A DNA stretch of 64,000 nucleotides from Vampirovibrio chlorellavorus (GTDB taxonomy: Bacteria > Cyanobacteriota > Vampirovibrionia > Vampirovibrionales > Vampirovibrionaceae), in contig LAPX01000019.1 of NCBI GenBank assembly GCA_001858525.1, forward strand, positions 1 through 64,000, given 5' to 3'. Numbering within the stretch: position 1 is the first letter of the stretch; every line of letters starts with the position of its first letter. A program made the position numbers and the translations under genes. This document shows, in pieces, positions 54,203-64,000 of this stretch. A model generated the notes under the pieces. It had not been told where the DNA came from and did no database searches. It saw only the letters and a program-made list of their open reading frames with translations.

Positions 54203-54958
54203 ATGAAGCTGAACATCTTGAGCGATGTCCATAACGAATTTTCGGTTCTGCCAATTCCACATACCGATGCGGATGTTGTCATTCTGGCAGGGGATATTGA
54301 TCTGGATGCCCGAGCCATCGAATGGGCTAAAGGTTTTGACAAGCAGGTTGTTTATTTGCCTGGAAACCACGAATACTACAAAGGACATTTGGAAACGGTA
54401 GATCAGCGTATCAGGGATGCGGCAGCAGGCACCAATGTCTCGATTCTGGATGGGGAATTGATTATCGATAATGTTCGTTTTCTGGGCGGGATACTCTGGA
54501 CGGATTTTAAATTATTTAGCGAGGCTCAGGCAGAATTCGCCAAACTGGATGCCCAAGCCAGCATGAACGATTATCGTCTGATTAGAACAGGGGCGGGGTA
54601 TAGAAAATTAAATCCCAATGACACGCAGCTCATCTTCCACAAGACTGTAGTCCTATTGGAAACGCGATTAAAGGAGCCTTTCCCTGGCAAGACGGTGGTT
54701 GTTACCCATCATGCCCCATCCTTTCAAAGTATCGCTCCTATGTATCGGCAAGACAGTTTAACACCTGCCTTTGCGTCCAACCTCGATTATTTAATGGGAG
54801 AGCCTATCTCTCTCTGGATACACGGACATGTACACCACAGCAATGATTATGAAATTAACGGAACACGAATCATTTCAAATCCCCGAGGCTACCAGCTCAA
54901 GGGTGACGCGTCTCCAGAAAACCCAGACTTTAAAGCAGATCTCATTATCGAAGTATAG
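54203..54958 (+). CDS. calcineurin-like metallophosphoesterase
   Basis: 251 residues with the metal-site series of the family in order: SDVHNEF (about 6-12), LAGDIDLD, LPGNHEYYKG, VVTHHAPS and HGHVHHS near 207-213. Substrate unknown; such enzymes cleave nucleotides, cyclic nucleotides or nucleic acids. It stands alone between toxin-antitoxin loci, convergent with higA with 5 bases between the stops. No feature ties it to a pathway. Confidence 0.88.
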   Translation: MKLNILSDVHNEFSVLPIPHTDADVVILAGDIDLDARAIEWAKGFDKQVVYLPGNHEYYKGHLETVDQRIRDAAAGTNVSILDGELIIDNVRFLGGILWTDFKLFSEAQAEFAKLDAQASMNDYRLIRTGAGYRKLNPNDTQLIFHKTVVLLETRLKEPFPGKTVVVTHHAPSFQSIAPMYRQDSLTPAFASNLDYLMGEPISLWIHGHVHHSNDYEINGTRIISNPRGYQLKGDASPENPDFKADLIIEV

Positions 54959-54963
54959 CGAAA

Positions 54964-55296
54964 CTAGGCTTGTGCCAAATTGCGGCTTTTGTTGGACGCT
55001 TTGCCGGTTGGCTGCATGCTGATTACCAGTTCATACCCTGTTGCTTCAGCGATTTTAGATAATGTCGCCACCGTAATATTGGAACTGCCTTTTTCGGCCC
55101 TTGAGATATTGGCTTGCCTGGTTCCAATACGCTTGGCGAGTTGCTCTTGAGTCAGATTAGCCTCTGTTCGAGCATTATAAATCATCTTGGCGATGTCATA
55201 ACTTTTCTGTAAGGCGTCATAAGCCTGTTTAACTTCCACATCTTCCAGAAGTTCTTGCTTATAGTCTTTAAAGCTTCTTCCTGCTTTGCTTGTCAT
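54964..55296 (-). CDS. higA: HigA-like XRE antitoxin
   Basis: 110 residues with an XRE helix-turn-helix (LTQEQLAKRIGTRQANISRA, about 48-67) and the downstream TVATLSKIAEATGYEL typical of HigA. It follows the toxin gene by 21 bases with a ribosome site (AGGAAA). Intact, unlike its partner. Confidence 0.85.
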   Translation of the reverse strand: MTSKAGRSFKDYKQELLEDVEVKQAYDALQKSYDIAKMIYNARTEANLTQEQLAKRIGTRQANISRAEKGSSNITVATLSKIAEATGYELVISMQPTGKASNKSRNLAQA

Positions 55297-55317
55297 TTCT
55301 ATTTCCTCCGAAGGTAC

Positions 55318-55677
55318 CTATTTCGAGTATCTTCTCAAGTGATCTTCTTTGTAGTCCTTGGCTTTCTGGATTTCACTGGGCGGTGTCTTTTGCGTTTTCT
55401 TGGTGAAACCATTTAAAAGAACAAACTGGGTGCCATCAAACAGGAAATAAAAGATCCGTTGGGCATTGTTACTGAAGATGCTGCGAAGCTCATAGAGGTT
55501 CTTTTCTCCTTTGATGGACTTGACCAGTGGTTCTCTGGCCTTGGTTCCAAGCTCTTCTAGAAGGTCAATATCTCGTAAGAGTTTGGCTTTTTCCTTTTTG
55601 GGCAGACTGTCTATGAACTCGAACACCGGACAATCGCCATTGGCTTATTCATAGAGCCTGACTTCAAATGAACTCAT
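55318..55677 (-). pseudogene. higB: HigB/RelE-type toxin with an early nonsense codon
   Basis: RelE/HigB (phage Gp49-like) ribosome-dependent mRNA interferase. The readable open frame begins at a GTG (55626, 102 residues). In the same frame upstream there is ATG at 55677, then MSSFEVRLYE, a TAA at 55647-55645, and ANGDCPVFEFIDSL. The N-terminal text is the first beta strand of the family, so the TAA at codon 11 is a nonsense mutation in a gene of about 119 codons. Translation from the internal GTG would lack the first strand. The C-terminal body (LYELRSIFSNNAQRIFYFLF) is intact. Confidence 0.75.
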
Positions 55678-55682
55678 TAAGC

Positions 55683-55733
55683 ATATCTTTTATGATATGA
55701 CACTACACTTTTATTTTATATCATTTAAGATAT
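55683..55733. promoter_or_regulatory. paired inverted repeats upstream of higBA
   Basis: ATATC-N6-GATAT occurs at 55683-55698 and 55718-55733, 35 bases apart; the second extends to TATATC/GATATA. They sit just upstream of the original higB ATG and probably bind HigA. The hip gene at 55882 points the other way, so they could serve both directions. Confidence 0.65.
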
Positions 55734-55881
55734 AGTGCAACCCCTATGTCTCCCAATGTTACAAAATACGGGAGATATAAGCCTCTTCAAGAAGAGAGCC
55801 TGATAAGAATAAATGATCCCGAACAGGACTATTTAATTAGTGCAAAATGGGCCAACGGGACAAAAAGCACCGTACAGGATC

Positions 55882-56334
55882 ATGTTTATGCGCCTTCACA
55901 ATGCCCAAGACTTTGGTAAGCTAATCCGGGAAACCAGGAAGGCCAACAAGGTGACCCAAAAAGAACTGGCTGCTGCCTGCGGTACTGGCATCCGTTTTAT
56001 CCGAGAGCTGGAAAAGGGAAAGGCCAGTTGTGAATTGGGAAAAGCCCTACTGGTTGCCCTGATGCTCGGTATTAAGCTGGAAGCTTCACCTCCCAAGCCA
56101 ATGCTGTTTCATCTCCTCCAGATAAAGGCACAGCCAATGACAACTGATGATAAAGTCCTCGCGGTACACCTGAATGGAGAGCCAATCGGCCTGCTGGAGC
56201 AAACGGTTTCCGGAAAAATGTGCTTTACTTATAACCCGGATGCGGTCAGGCCACTTTCCATTGGTATGCCGGTTCAGGCAAAAGCCTATGATGAGATTCA
56301 AACAGAAGCTTATTTTTTTGGGGCTGCTACCTGA
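55882..56334 (+). CDS. HipB-like XRE protein running into HipA N-terminus
   Basis: 150 residues from the ATG at 55882 (a second ATG at 55888); AGGA lies upstream. The first 70 are a HipB-like XRE domain (FGKLIRETRKANKVTQKELA, then CGTGIRFIRELEKGK). The frame does not stop where hipB normally does but passes into MTTDDKVLAVHLNGEPIGLL, the N-terminus of HipA, and ends after a frameshift at 56313-56323. So hipB has been joined to the start of hipA. The repressor part looks functional. Confidence 0.75.
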   Translation: MFMRLHNAQDFGKLIRETRKANKVTQKELAAACGTGIRFIRELEKGKASCELGKALLVALMLGIKLEASPPKPMLFHLLQIKAQPMTTDDKVLAVHLNGEPIGLLEQTVSGKMCFTYNPDAVRPLSIGMPVQAKAYDEIQTEAYFFGAAT

Positions 56335-57458
56335 AAGCGAAATGGCGAGGAAAGCCATCGGCAAGCGTTACGGGGTTAATTTCCATAACAGTTTTTCTCT
56401 CCTGAAGGCGATTGGTTACGATTGTGCGGGCGCTGTCTCATTGCATGCACTGGAAGAGCAGGGTCAGCCGGAAAGCGCCAAATTCTTTCCATTGGAAGGG
56501 CGTGTACTTTCTGAACAGGAACTCTACCAGCACATCCGGGAGCTGCCTCAAAAGCCTCTATTCTTGGGTGTGGAAGGCCTGAGGCTTTCATTGGCGGGGG
56601 CTCAGGACAAGGCGGCGGTTTGCCTGATTGATAACGAAGTAGCATTGCCTCAAAACGGCTGCCCAACCACTCATATTCTTAAGCCTGTCATTCAGGGTTT
56701 TGATGGCATGGTTCAGAATGAATACCTGTGCCTGAAATTGGCTCAGCGGATCGGTCTGAGTGTACCCCATGCGGAAATCCGCTGGGCGCAGGATATGCCT
56801 TACCTCTTGATTGAGCGTTATGATCGCCTTGTTCATATCAATGGCCAAAACAATCAGGTTCAGCGCATTCATCAGGAGGATTTCTGCCAGGCGCTGGGTG
56901 TTGTTTCCTCCCGGAAATACCAAAGTGAAGGCGGGCCTGACTTCAAAGCGTGTTTTGACCTACTCTACAATACGACCCAGCCGGTCAAAGATCGTAAGGC
57001 ACTTGCAGCGTTAATGGTATTTAATTATCTTATCGGCAATATGGATGCCCATGGAAAAAACTTTTCCTTGGTTCATCGACCTATCCGAGGGCAGCCAGTG
57101 GGAATGTTGTTAGGCCTGACTCATCCTGAAGACTTTGTAGAACTCACTCCCGTTTACGATGTCGTGTGCACTAGGGCTTATCCTGATTTGACTGAAAAAA
57201 TGGCCATGAAAATTGGCGGCTACGTATGAATGGGACAAAATATTGCCTCGCCATTGGGAACGCCACTGCAAAGAGATAGGCTACTCATATCCTGCCTTAA
57301 GAGAAGTCTTGCATCAACAAGCTCTAACTATCCTGGATGCCGTTCAAACTGAGCGGAACAAGCTCATTGAAGCAAACTTGTCCCATCCAATTGTTGAGGA
57401 AATGACGCGCCTTTTCGAACGGCATATCCAGAAAACGCTGGAAAAGTTTAATGCTTAA
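56137..57458 (+). pseudogene. hipA: HipA kinase toxin, two frameshifts
   Basis: HipA Ser/Thr kinase spread over three frames. Frame 1 from ATG 56137 ends at TTTTTTTGGGG (56313-56323). Frame 2 carries LSLAGAQDKAAV (the phospho-Ser loop), VQNEYLCLKLAQRIGLSVP and the catalytic NMDAHGKNFSLV, and ends at 57227-57229. Frame 3 continues TYEWDKILPRHWERHCKE to 57458. Removing one base at each break gives 439 codons, the length of E. coli HipA (440). Both breaks are single-base insertions, the first in a homopolymer run. Confidence 0.85.
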
Positions 57459-57530
57459 GATGTGTGTTGTTACTAATGAGTACCCTGACAATCAGTAAAT
57501 ACAAAACTCGCAGAATAATGGATTTTAGTA

Positions 57531-60500
57531 TTATGCGCCTTCACACGCTTCTGGCTGACCGAAAAGGCCATACATCACAGGTAGGATAAACAAGTTCAAG
57601 ATCGTTGAACTGATCAATCCACCGACAATCACGATGGCCATTGGATGTTCGATTTCTTGTCCCGGCTTCTCACCACCGAAAACCAGGGGTAACAGGGCCA
57701 GCATGGCCGCTAATGCGGTCATGAGGATGGGTGAAAGTCGCTCCTTGGCTCCCTGGATAATCAAGGCGGCATCAAACGACTTTCCCTCTTCCAGCTGAAG
57801 ATGCCGGTAGTGGCTTATTAGCATGATGCTGTTCCGGGCGGCAATGCCCAAAACCGTGACAAACCCGATCAACGATCCCAAGGACAAAACCCCTCCGGTC
57901 AGAATCACGCCGACTAACCCGCCAAACAAGGCAAAGGGAAGACTGAGCAGAATCAAAAGCGTTAAGCGAATTGAACGGAAGTCCGCATGCAGAATGATCA
58001 TGATGCCAATCAGGGATATGAAGGAAAAGAGCATGATTCGGTCTTTGGAAGCTTGTTGTGCGGCATATTCGCCCAACAATTCCGGATGATAGCCTTTGTC
58101 GAATGGAACGGACTTGAGCTTTTGTTCAATGTCCCGGGCCACGCCTCCCAAATCCCGACCGGCGACGTTACACGTTACTTCGGTATAACGGGAAGCCATT
58201 TCCCTTGAAATCAAGTTGGGTGTCGGGGCAATGATGACATCTGCCACGTCTCGCAGGGGAACGGTTTCCCCGGTGGGCGTCGTGATTAGAACTTGCCGCA
58301 AGGCCGATAAATCCTGACGCATGGACGGTGTACCCGTCACCACAATATCGAATGAATTTTGATCTTCATGAAACTCGCCGACTTTGATCCCCTTGAGGAA
58401 AATACCGGCGGTTCGGCGGACATCGCCGGGGGTAATGCCAAATTGGGAAGCCGCTTCGTTTCGGACATGCACCTCAACTTGCGGAACCAAGACTTGCGGC
58501 TGAACCTTCAGATCCACCACGCCTTTAACGGGTTTCATCGCGGCATACACTTCTTGGGCTTTGCCCCGAAGAACATCCAGGTTATCCCCGTAAATTCTGA
58601 CAACCAGCGTTGCGCTGGAGCCCGTCAAAACCTCTTTGATACGTTCCCGCAGGTAGGTCAATACATCGCGGTATAGCCCTGGATAGCCGTCGATTACATT
58701 TTGGATTTTTGCCACGGTGGATTCATACGGCACCTTTGGGTCCAGGCTTACCCACAATTCGGTAAAGTTGGGACCAACCACTTCATCGGCCACTTCCGCC
58801 CGTCCAATATGTGCTCCAAAATTGCGGACACCCGGTACTGCCAACAACTCATCGCTGACTTGGATCGTAATCCGTCGCATGGCATCAATGGACGTTCCCG
58901 GCTTTTCGACCCAGTGCATCAGGAAATCGTATTCCTTGAAGTTGGGCAAAAATTCCTCTCCCAGAAAAGGCATGGCTAAAAGCCCTGTCAGAATGGTAGC
59001 CGCCATGATGCCTGTGACCTGCTTTTTGCGATCCAGCAATCGGGTTAAATGTTTTTCATAACGAGGCTTGAGCCAATTCACCAAAGGCGGTTCCTTTTGT
59101 TTTCCTGCCGACTTCGGGAGCAACAGCAAGGCCAAGGCGGGTGTTAGCGTCAACGCCACAAACAGGGAAGCAATGATAGCAGTCATGTAAGACAAGGCCA
59201 ATGGTCTGAAGAAAGACCCTGAAACCCCTTCCAACATCAAGACGGGAAGCAATACCAGGGCCACGATCACGCTGCCATAAACCACGGCGCTCCGGACTTC
59301 CAGAGAGGCATTCAGAACAACCATGAAGGGAGATTGCGGGCTCTCGCTTGCCTTGTTCAGCTTCAGACGCCGCATGATATTTTCCACGTCAATAATGGCG
59401 TCGTCCACTACTTCGCCTAAGGCAATGATCAACCCGGCCAATACCATTGTGTTCAATGTCCCGCCTTGATACTGAAGAGCGAGCGCGGCAACCAGCAAGG
59501 ACGTTGGAATTGCCAAGACGCTAATCAGCGCCGTTCGCCAGTTGTTCAGGAAAAAGGCCAGCACCAGAATGACAAGCAGGCATCCCAGCAACATGGCATG
59601 GTTCAGGTTGTGCAAGGACATTTCAATAAACGTGGCGGGCCTGAAAATGGAGGAATCAATTTCCAGTCCTTTTAAACCGGGACGGAGTGAATCCAGGGCC
59701 TTTTCCACCTTATGCGTGACTTCCAGAGTATTACCCCACGGCTGCTTTTCTACAATGAGCAAAAGCCCCGGCCCGTGATTCACCACCGCATCCCCAATCG
59801 GCGGAGGAAAACCTTCCGTGAGCGTTGCCACGCGATCCAGGTTCAGGGGAACACCGTTATTAAGGCCGACTGGGATTTTTGCCAGATCCTGGGCTGATGT
59901 TAGGTTCATCATGTGGGAAACGGAAAGCCGTTGGTTCGGCGTATCAATAAATCCGCCCCCTTCAATTCTCAAGGCATCCTGGCTGGCCTTCACGATTTGA
60001 TCAACACTGACGCCGTGGGTCCTCAATCGCTCCGGATCAATCTGAATTTGAAACTGCCGGTCTCGCTGCCCCCAAATCGCCACGTTCGCCACGCCTGGAA
60101 CGGCCATCAAGCGGGGACGGATAGTCCACTTTGCTAGCGTGGTCATGTCTATCTGAGACATGGTTTTAGAGGAGACACCGATTTTCAAGACCCGGCTGGT
60201 GGAAGATAGCGGCGATAAAATGACCGGCGGTTTGGCGGCAACCGGCAACGTGGCGGAAAGATGGGTCAAGCGCTCCTGCACCAGTTGACGGACTTGGGTT
60301 AGGTTTGCGTCTTTCTGGAAATAAAGCACGACAGATGATAATCCTAAAACCGATTTAGAGCGAATTTTATCCAGCTTGGCAACCCCGCTGAGCGCGTTTT
60401 CAATCGGCACCGTCACCAAAGCCTCGACGTCCGTGGTGGATAGCCCTTGCGCTTCTGTTTGCACTTCAACCAGTAGTGGCGCGAATTCTGGGAAGACATC

Positions 60501-60611
60501 AAAAGCGGTTGACTCCATCAACGTGCGACTGCCCAGAAACATGAGAATGACCGTGATCGCTACGACAGCAATACGCAATTGCAGAGAGGTTTGAATCAGC
60601 CAGCGGATCAT
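57531..60611 (-). CDS. heavy-metal RND efflux pump (CusA/CzcA type)
   Basis: 1026 residues, 12 membrane helices and two large periplasmic loops. [20 protein letters not shown] in helix 4 (about 398-417) carries the paired Asp of proton relay in heavy-metal RND pumps; [13 protein letters not shown] at 31-43 is typical of the class. It exports metal cations from periplasm or cytoplasm through the outer-membrane channel. The metal (copper/silver, or cobalt-zinc-cadmium) cannot be decided by eye. Start overlaps the adaptor stop by 4 bases. Confidence 0.92.
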   Translation of the reverse strand: MIRWLIQTSLQLRIAVVAITVILMFLGSRTLMESTAFDVFPEFAPLLVEVQTEAQGLSTTDVEALVTVPIENALSGVAKLDKIRSKSVLGLSSVVLYFQKDANLTQVRQLVQERLTHLSATLPVAAKPPVILSPLSSTSRVLKIGVSSKTMSQIDMTTLAKWTIRPRLMAVPGVANVAIWGQRDRQFQIQIDPERLRTHGVSVDQIVKASQDALRIEGGGFIDTPNQRLSVSHMMNLTSAQDLAKIPVGLNNGVPLNLDRVATLTEGFPPPIGDAVVNHGPGLLLIVEKQPWGNTLEVTHKVEKALDSLRPGLKGLEIDSSIFRPATFIEMSLHNLNHAMLLGCLLVILVLAFFLNNWRTALISVLAIPTSLLVAALALQYQGGTLNTMVLAGLIIALGEVVDDAIIDVENIMRRLKLNKASESPQSPFMVVLNASLEVRSAVVYGSVIVALVLLPVLMLEGVSGSFFRPLALSYMTAIIASLFVALTLTPALALLLLPKSAGKQKEPPLVNWLKPRYEKHLTRLLDRKKQVTGIMAATILTGLLAMPFLGEEFLPNFKEYDFLMHWVEKPGTSIDAMRRITIQVSDELLAVPGVRNFGAHIGRAEVADEVVGPNFTELWVSLDPKVPYESTVAKIQNVIDGYPGLYRDVLTYLRERIKEVLTGSSATLVVRIYGDNLDVLRGKAQEVYAAMKPVKGVVDLKVQPQVLVPQVEVHVRNEAASQFGITPGDVRRTAGIFLKGIKVGEFHEDQNSFDIVVTGTPSMRQDLSALRQVLITTPTGETVPLRDVADVIIAPTPNLISREMASRYTEVTCNVAGRDLGGVARDIEQKLKSVPFDKGYHPELLGEYAAQQASKDRIMLFSFISLIGIMIILHADFRSIRLTLLILLSLPFALFGGLVGVILTGGVLSLGSLIGFVTVLGIAARNSIMLISHYRHLQLEEGKSFDAALIIQGAKERLSPILMTALAAMLALLPLVFGGEKPGQEIEHPMAIVIVGGLISSTILNLFILPVMYGLFGQPEACEGA

Positions 60612-61792
60612 TTTCCAACTCCAAACTCGGTGCCGAAGAGTTCAGCCGCACCGATATAGACAATTTTTGATTCCGGCTCAATGCCGTTCGCCAGAATGGC
60701 TTTGTCTCCAATGACCCGGCTGATTAAAACCCGTTTTCGGGCATACGTGTGTGGGGCCACTTTCCGGTAGATCCAAGTCCCGCCGTCAATATCATAGACA
60801 ACGGCGGAAAACGGAATTGTCAGGCCGGATTGGCTTCCTTTTTCGGTTAAAGTGACGCTGACTTTTTGCCCGACCTGAAAGGCGTTATCGCTATTGGACA
60901 ACTCATAGAACAAATCAGTTGAAATGGCTTGAGGATTCGCTGTAGGTGGTCCCGGAACAAAACGGGCGACCCTGGAGCCGCTCCCAGCATTTTCACCCAA
61001 CGGCTGTACCAATGCGGTTTGAGAACTGCTAACGCTCGACAAGTCACCCGCGTAAACAGGTACTCGGACCCAAACCGGATTCAAGCTGCTGACCTCAAAG
61101 AGTGGCGTTCCCCCGGAGATAATCTGAGTGGGGGTCACATAAATCTTTTGAACCATGCCAGTAAGTGGCGCTTTAATGCCCATGACGGAAAGCTGAGGCG
61201 TGTCTGAACGCGTAATATGTCCATTTAAAAATCGTTGACGCGATTGGGCCGCATTCAAAGCCGCCTGGGCGTTTTCCAGTGCCGCTTGAGATTCCTGCAA
61301 TAATCGTTGACTGGTACTTTGATCCTGGACGAGTTGCTGATAACGATTCACCTGAGCCTGGGTCACTTCCAACTGCTTTTGGCGAACCGTAACCTCTTGC
61401 TGCGCTCCCAATCCGCTGGTGTCATTGGGGAGTGCAACCAGATTGAAAAGCGTTTGTCCCTTGTGGACGGTACGGCCTGCAACCAGGGTGTTTCCAGTCA
61501 ATTTCCCCGTAAAAGGAGCCGTAACGGTGACTGTAAATCCGGGAACCGCCAGAACCTCTCCATGCTGGGTGAGCGTCCTGGAGATATTTTGGCTCTGTAA
61601 CGTTGTGGTTTTAATACCTAATCGTTTTTCGGCTTGTGCCGTTAAGGTAATGGTGGTGAGCTGGCTTTCCGGCACGGGGTTTTTGACTTCAGCGGGTGAA
61701 GGAGTTTTATGGGAATCCGAAGAACCACTGGTGCAACCGGTCAAACCCGTTGCGATGATAAGTATTAACAGAAGGGATACGTTTTTTTTCAT
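60608..61792 (-). CDS. RND periplasmic adaptor lipoprotein
   Basis: 394 residues. Lipoprotein signal with lipobox LTGC (Cys about 20), then the membrane-fusion-protein order: barrel-sandwich halves around a helical hairpin ([20 protein letters not shown], about 135-154) and a C-terminal membrane-proximal domain ([20 protein letters not shown]). It bridges the pump and the TolC-like channel. 4-base overlaps on both sides show one operon. Confidence 0.9.
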   Translation of the reverse strand: MKKNVSLLLILIIATGLTGCTSGSSDSHKTPSPAEVKNPVPESQLTTITLTAQAEKRLGIKTTTLQSQNISRTLTQHGEVLAVPGFTVTVTAPFTGKLTGNTLVAGRTVHKGQTLFNLVALPNDTSGLGAQQEVTVRQKQLEVTQAQVNRYQQLVQDQSTSQRLLQESQAALENAQAALNAAQSRQRFLNGHITRSDTPQLSVMGIKAPLTGMVQKIYVTPTQIISGGTPLFEVSSLNPVWVRVPVYAGDLSSVSSSQTALVQPLGENAGSGSRVARFVPGPPTANPQAISTDLFYELSNSDNAFQVGQKVSVTLTEKGSQSGLTIPFSAVVYDIDGGTWIYRKVAPHTYARKRVLISRVIGDKAILANGIEPESKIVYIGAAELFGTEFGVGK

Positions 61793-63240
61793 GGCGCTGT
61801 TTGTCCTAAACGGGGAATAGCTTGTAAATCTTCCGGCAAAAGCCGAACCGAAGTCAGAGGGCGCTGAATCGAATCTTCCAGCATGCCCAATGCTTGTTGT
61901 GCTTGTGTTAAAGCATCAAGCTGATTAAGCTTGGCTGTCTGTAATTCGATTTCAGCCAACAGTAAGACCAAACGATCCAACTCTCCCACGGCTAACTGCT
62001 TTTGTAGGATCTGTCTTCGGTGGTCTTGTTGAGCAAGTAGGGTATCCGCCGCAGAGAGTTTTTCAAGCGCTCCTTCATAGGCCATATAGCCACGGTCCAC
62101 TTCCGCAATGACTTGGGCTTGTAAGGCGGTAAACCTTGCCGCCACTTCACTTCGTCTTGCTAATGCTTCTTTGACGGCTCCCTTGGTACTCAAGTGAGTC
62201 GGAAAAGCCAAGTCTAACGGGAGTGCCCAAAACTTTTGCCCCTGGTTCCATAAAAAGCCGGGACCAATGCGAATGTCCGGATACCGTTGGCTGATCGCCA
62301 GTTTTAATGCCTCATGACTGGCTTGATACTCTTGAATCAAGGCTAAAATGTCCGCCCGTCCCAAAAGCGCTTCCCGGCGCAAAGCCATCCTGGAAATATC
62401 GAATAACGGTTGCCGATGGTCAAACCAGCTCGTCGTCAACGGCAATTCTTTCAGGGTATCCACCGGGATACCTACGGCCTGGGCAACCAAAGCCAGATTT
62501 TCCAGACGTTGCCGTTCCGCCTCCTGGATCTGAAGATGGATCTGCTCCAAGAGTATTTGCGTCTGCGTGGCTTCCAGGTGAGAGGATTCCCCCACGGCCA
62601 CCCGATGTTGAATGCCCTTCAGGACATCTTGTTGATAGCTCTGTTGTTCCTTTAATACCTCTAATCGCTCCAAAGCGCTGAGATAATTGACAAGACTACT
62701 CCGTAACCGGCTTCTGACCAGCCAAGCGACTTGACCAATCCGAGCCCGGCTGGCCTCAGACAAAGCTTTGGCCTGTTCAATGCGATAATGCCGCTTTCCG
62801 GCTGTTTCAATCACAAAGCCCGAGAACAGTTGAAGATACCAAGGGGTTAATTCGGGCGCTGGGTTGATGCTATAGCGTCCTTGACTCTGCAAGAGAGGAT
62901 TGGGCCTTGAGCGGGCGTTCTCAATGCCGCCTAGTGTGGTTTTCCACTGGGCACGGGCTATATCCAGGTCTGGATGGTAATAAAATGCCGCCAATGTCAG
63001 GAGTTCCAAGTCCCATAAGCCTGGAGACCATTCAATCGTTTCCTGCTCCTGAACTTTCTTAACGTAGACCTTGAAGAGTGGGTCATTCAAGGTTCTGTTC
63101 TCGTATTCTAAGGCCGTCTCTGCTGGCGATAAGGTTTTCTCTGGAACCTTTGCAATGCTCGACATAGCTGTAACCAGCAAACAAAGGGGGATTATGGCTA
63201 TCTGTATTGTTAGAGCGCGGATGAGACGTGAGTTTTGCAT
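61789..63240 (-). CDS. TolC-family outer-membrane efflux channel
   Basis: 483 residues with a signal peptide (cleavage near SSIAK, about 30) and the duplicated helical-hairpin pattern of TolC/CusC proteins (LTLAAFYYHPDLDIARAQW near 83-101; LAVGELDRLVLLLAEIELQ near 415-433). First gene of the leftward efflux operon, coupled to the adaptor by 4 bases. Its promoter shares the 150-base divergent region with the regulator. Confidence 0.9.
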   Translation of the reverse strand: MQNSRLIRALTIQIAIIPLCLLVTAMSSIAKVPEKTLSPAETALEYENRTLNDPLFKVYVKKVQEQETIEWSPGLWDLELLTLAAFYYHPDLDIARAQWKTTLGGIENARSRPNPLLQSQGRYSINPAPELTPWYLQLFSGFVIETAGKRHYRIEQAKALSEASRARIGQVAWLVRSRLRSSLVNYLSALERLEVLKEQQSYQQDVLKGIQHRVAVGESSHLEATQTQILLEQIHLQIQEAERQRLENLALVAQAVGIPVDTLKELPLTTSWFDHRQPLFDISRMALRREALLGRADILALIQEYQASHEALKLAISQRYPDIRIGPGFLWNQGQKFWALPLDLAFPTHLSTKGAVKEALARRSEVAARFTALQAQVIAEVDRGYMAYEGALEKLSAADTLLAQQDHRRQILQKQLAVGELDRLVLLLAEIELQTAKLNQLDALTQAQQALGMLEDSIQRPLTSVRLLPEDLQAIPRLGQTAP

Positions 63241-63311
63241 AATGGGACCCGAAACAACTCCAATTCTGGTGATATGTATTCTGATGGCTCATCCATCTTA
63301 AAGATAGAAGC

Positions 63312-63350
63312 TGACAGTAACTTGACAGACGAGAAGGGGTGGATTTTGCT
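63312..63350 (+). promoter_or_regulatory. direct repeat and promoter of the regulator gene
   Basis: TGACAG at 63312-63317 and 63323-63328 form an 11-base-spaced direct repeat, the spacing usual for OmpR-family regulators. The second copy overlaps TTGACA (63322-63327), which with TTTGCT 17 bases on (63345-63350) could be the promoter of the regulator. The efflux operon would be read the other way from the same region. Confidence 0.5.
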
Positions 63351-63390
63351 AGCATGTCATTAGGTAACTGTTGAGGAGAATCAACCCTTC

Positions 63391-64000
63391 GTGCGTGTTC
63401 TTTTGGCAGAAGATGATACCGTTCTGGCGGATGGCATTATACAGGCGCTGAGACAAAGCGGCTACGTGGTTGATCATGCTGAAAGCGGGCCGGATGCGGA
63501 GCATTTGCTTTCCTGTACCCAATATGACACAGCAATCCTGGACCTTGGCTTGCCGGATCAGGACGGATTAGAAGTATTGAAGCAGGTTCGGGCCAAGAAG
63601 AACTCCGTTCCGATTCTGATCCTGACGGCTAGGGATACCCTGGAAGATCGGGTGCAGGGGCTGGACTTGGGAGCGGATGACTATTTAACCAAGCCTTTTA
63701 AGCTCCAGGAACTGGAAGCGCGAATCAGGGCATTGATCCGCCGGAAACATTTTTCCACCGAAACCGAAATCAAGCTGGGCGTGATGCGCTTTGATCCGAA
63801 TGGACGCCGGGTATATATCAACCAGCAACCGCTTGAGCTATCCTCCCGTGAAACGGACGTTTTGGAATTGCTGCTGATGAATGCGGGAAAAGTTGTCAGT
63901 AAGGCCAAATTTATTGAGCATCTTTGCGGTTGGCAAGAGGAATTGACCACTAACGCCGTTGAAGTCTATCTGTCCCGTGTCCGGCGAAAGCTAGAGCCCT
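63391..64000 (+). CDS. OmpR-family response regulator, cut by window end
   Basis: Starts at GTG 63391, 11 bases after GAGGAG; open to the window end (203 codons). Receiver domain: acidic pair in LLAEDD (about 4-9), phospho-Asp in AILDLGLPDQDG (about 51), conserved Thr in ILTARD and Lys in YLTKPF. C-terminal winged helix follows (LSSRETDVLELLLMNAGKVV), with the recognition helix in NAVEVYLSRVRRKLE. QseB/PmrA/CusR-like. Divergent from the metal-efflux operon, which it probably controls; a sensor kinase is expected just beyond the window. Confidence 0.9.
   Translation, partial: MRVLLAEDDTVLADGIIQALRQSGYVVDHAESGPDAEHLLSCTQYDTAILDLGLPDQDGLEVLKQVRAKKNSVPILILTARDTLEDRVQGLDLGADDYLTKPFKLQELEARIRALIRRKHFSTETEIKLGVMRFDPNGRRVYINQQPLELSSRETDVLELLLMNAGKVVSKAKFIEHLCGWQEELTTNAVEVYLSRVRRKLEP

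Noticed and set aside
1-64000. CRISPR array, tRNA or rRNA genes
   Set aside because: No regularly spaced repeat-spacer structure and no tRNA or rRNA sequence was recognised; the repeats seen are operators, the oriT array and the in-gene duplication.

Overview
The window is accessory DNA from a Gram-negative bacterium. The Gram-negative call rests on a complete conjugative type IV secretion apparatus with periplasmic parts and on a tripartite efflux pump with an outer-membrane channel. Genes are dense, often translationally coupled, and of moderate GC. I cannot fix the genus. No replication gene, integrase or att site is visible, so I cannot say whether this is a plasmid or an integrated conjugative element.

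Layout: (i) 313-693, a small protein ending in an SSB-like acidic tail. (ii) 789-13178, a tightly coupled leftward six-gene operon: EVE protein, SNF2 helicase with DUF3883, HEPN-like multi-zinc-ribbon protein, DUF1156 DNA methyltransferase, HEPN-DUF499 ATPase and a WD40 protein. It looks like a DISARM-related methylation-linked defence system. (iii) 13339-20105, a HNH-HIT fusion divergent from a PD-(D/E)XK-RecQ fusion, a tail-anchored coiled-coil protein and a secreted thermonuclease; this may be a second, undescribed defence module. (iv) 20195-26879, an RP4-like Tra1 core, traM-traL-traK / oriT / traJ-traI-traG-traF, with a recognisable IncP-type nic. (v) 26871-36261, cargo: an AT-rich nuclease-TPR-PIN protein, a hipA-hipB pair with four evenly spaced operators, a DUF4143 ATPase and unknown genes. 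(vi) 36309-49233, traC primase/antirestriction and a trb mating-pair operon in Ti-plasmid order (trbB-C-D-E-J-K-L-F-G-H-I). (vii) 49715-57458, toxin-antitoxin loci: two AbiE-type, one HigBA and one HipBA. Three of the four toxins here are broken while the antitoxins stay open. (viii) 57531-64000, a heavy-metal RND efflux operon divergent from an OmpR-family response regulator cut by the window end.

How it fits together: TraI with TraJ/TraK nicks oriT on the minus strand, TraG couples DNA to the Trb channel, TraF probably matures the TrbC pilin, and TraC accompanies or primes the transferred strand. From the nic orientation, the defence genes at 1-20 kb lie on the side that enters a recipient first. 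Toxin-antitoxin and metal-efflux cargo would favour retention of the element.
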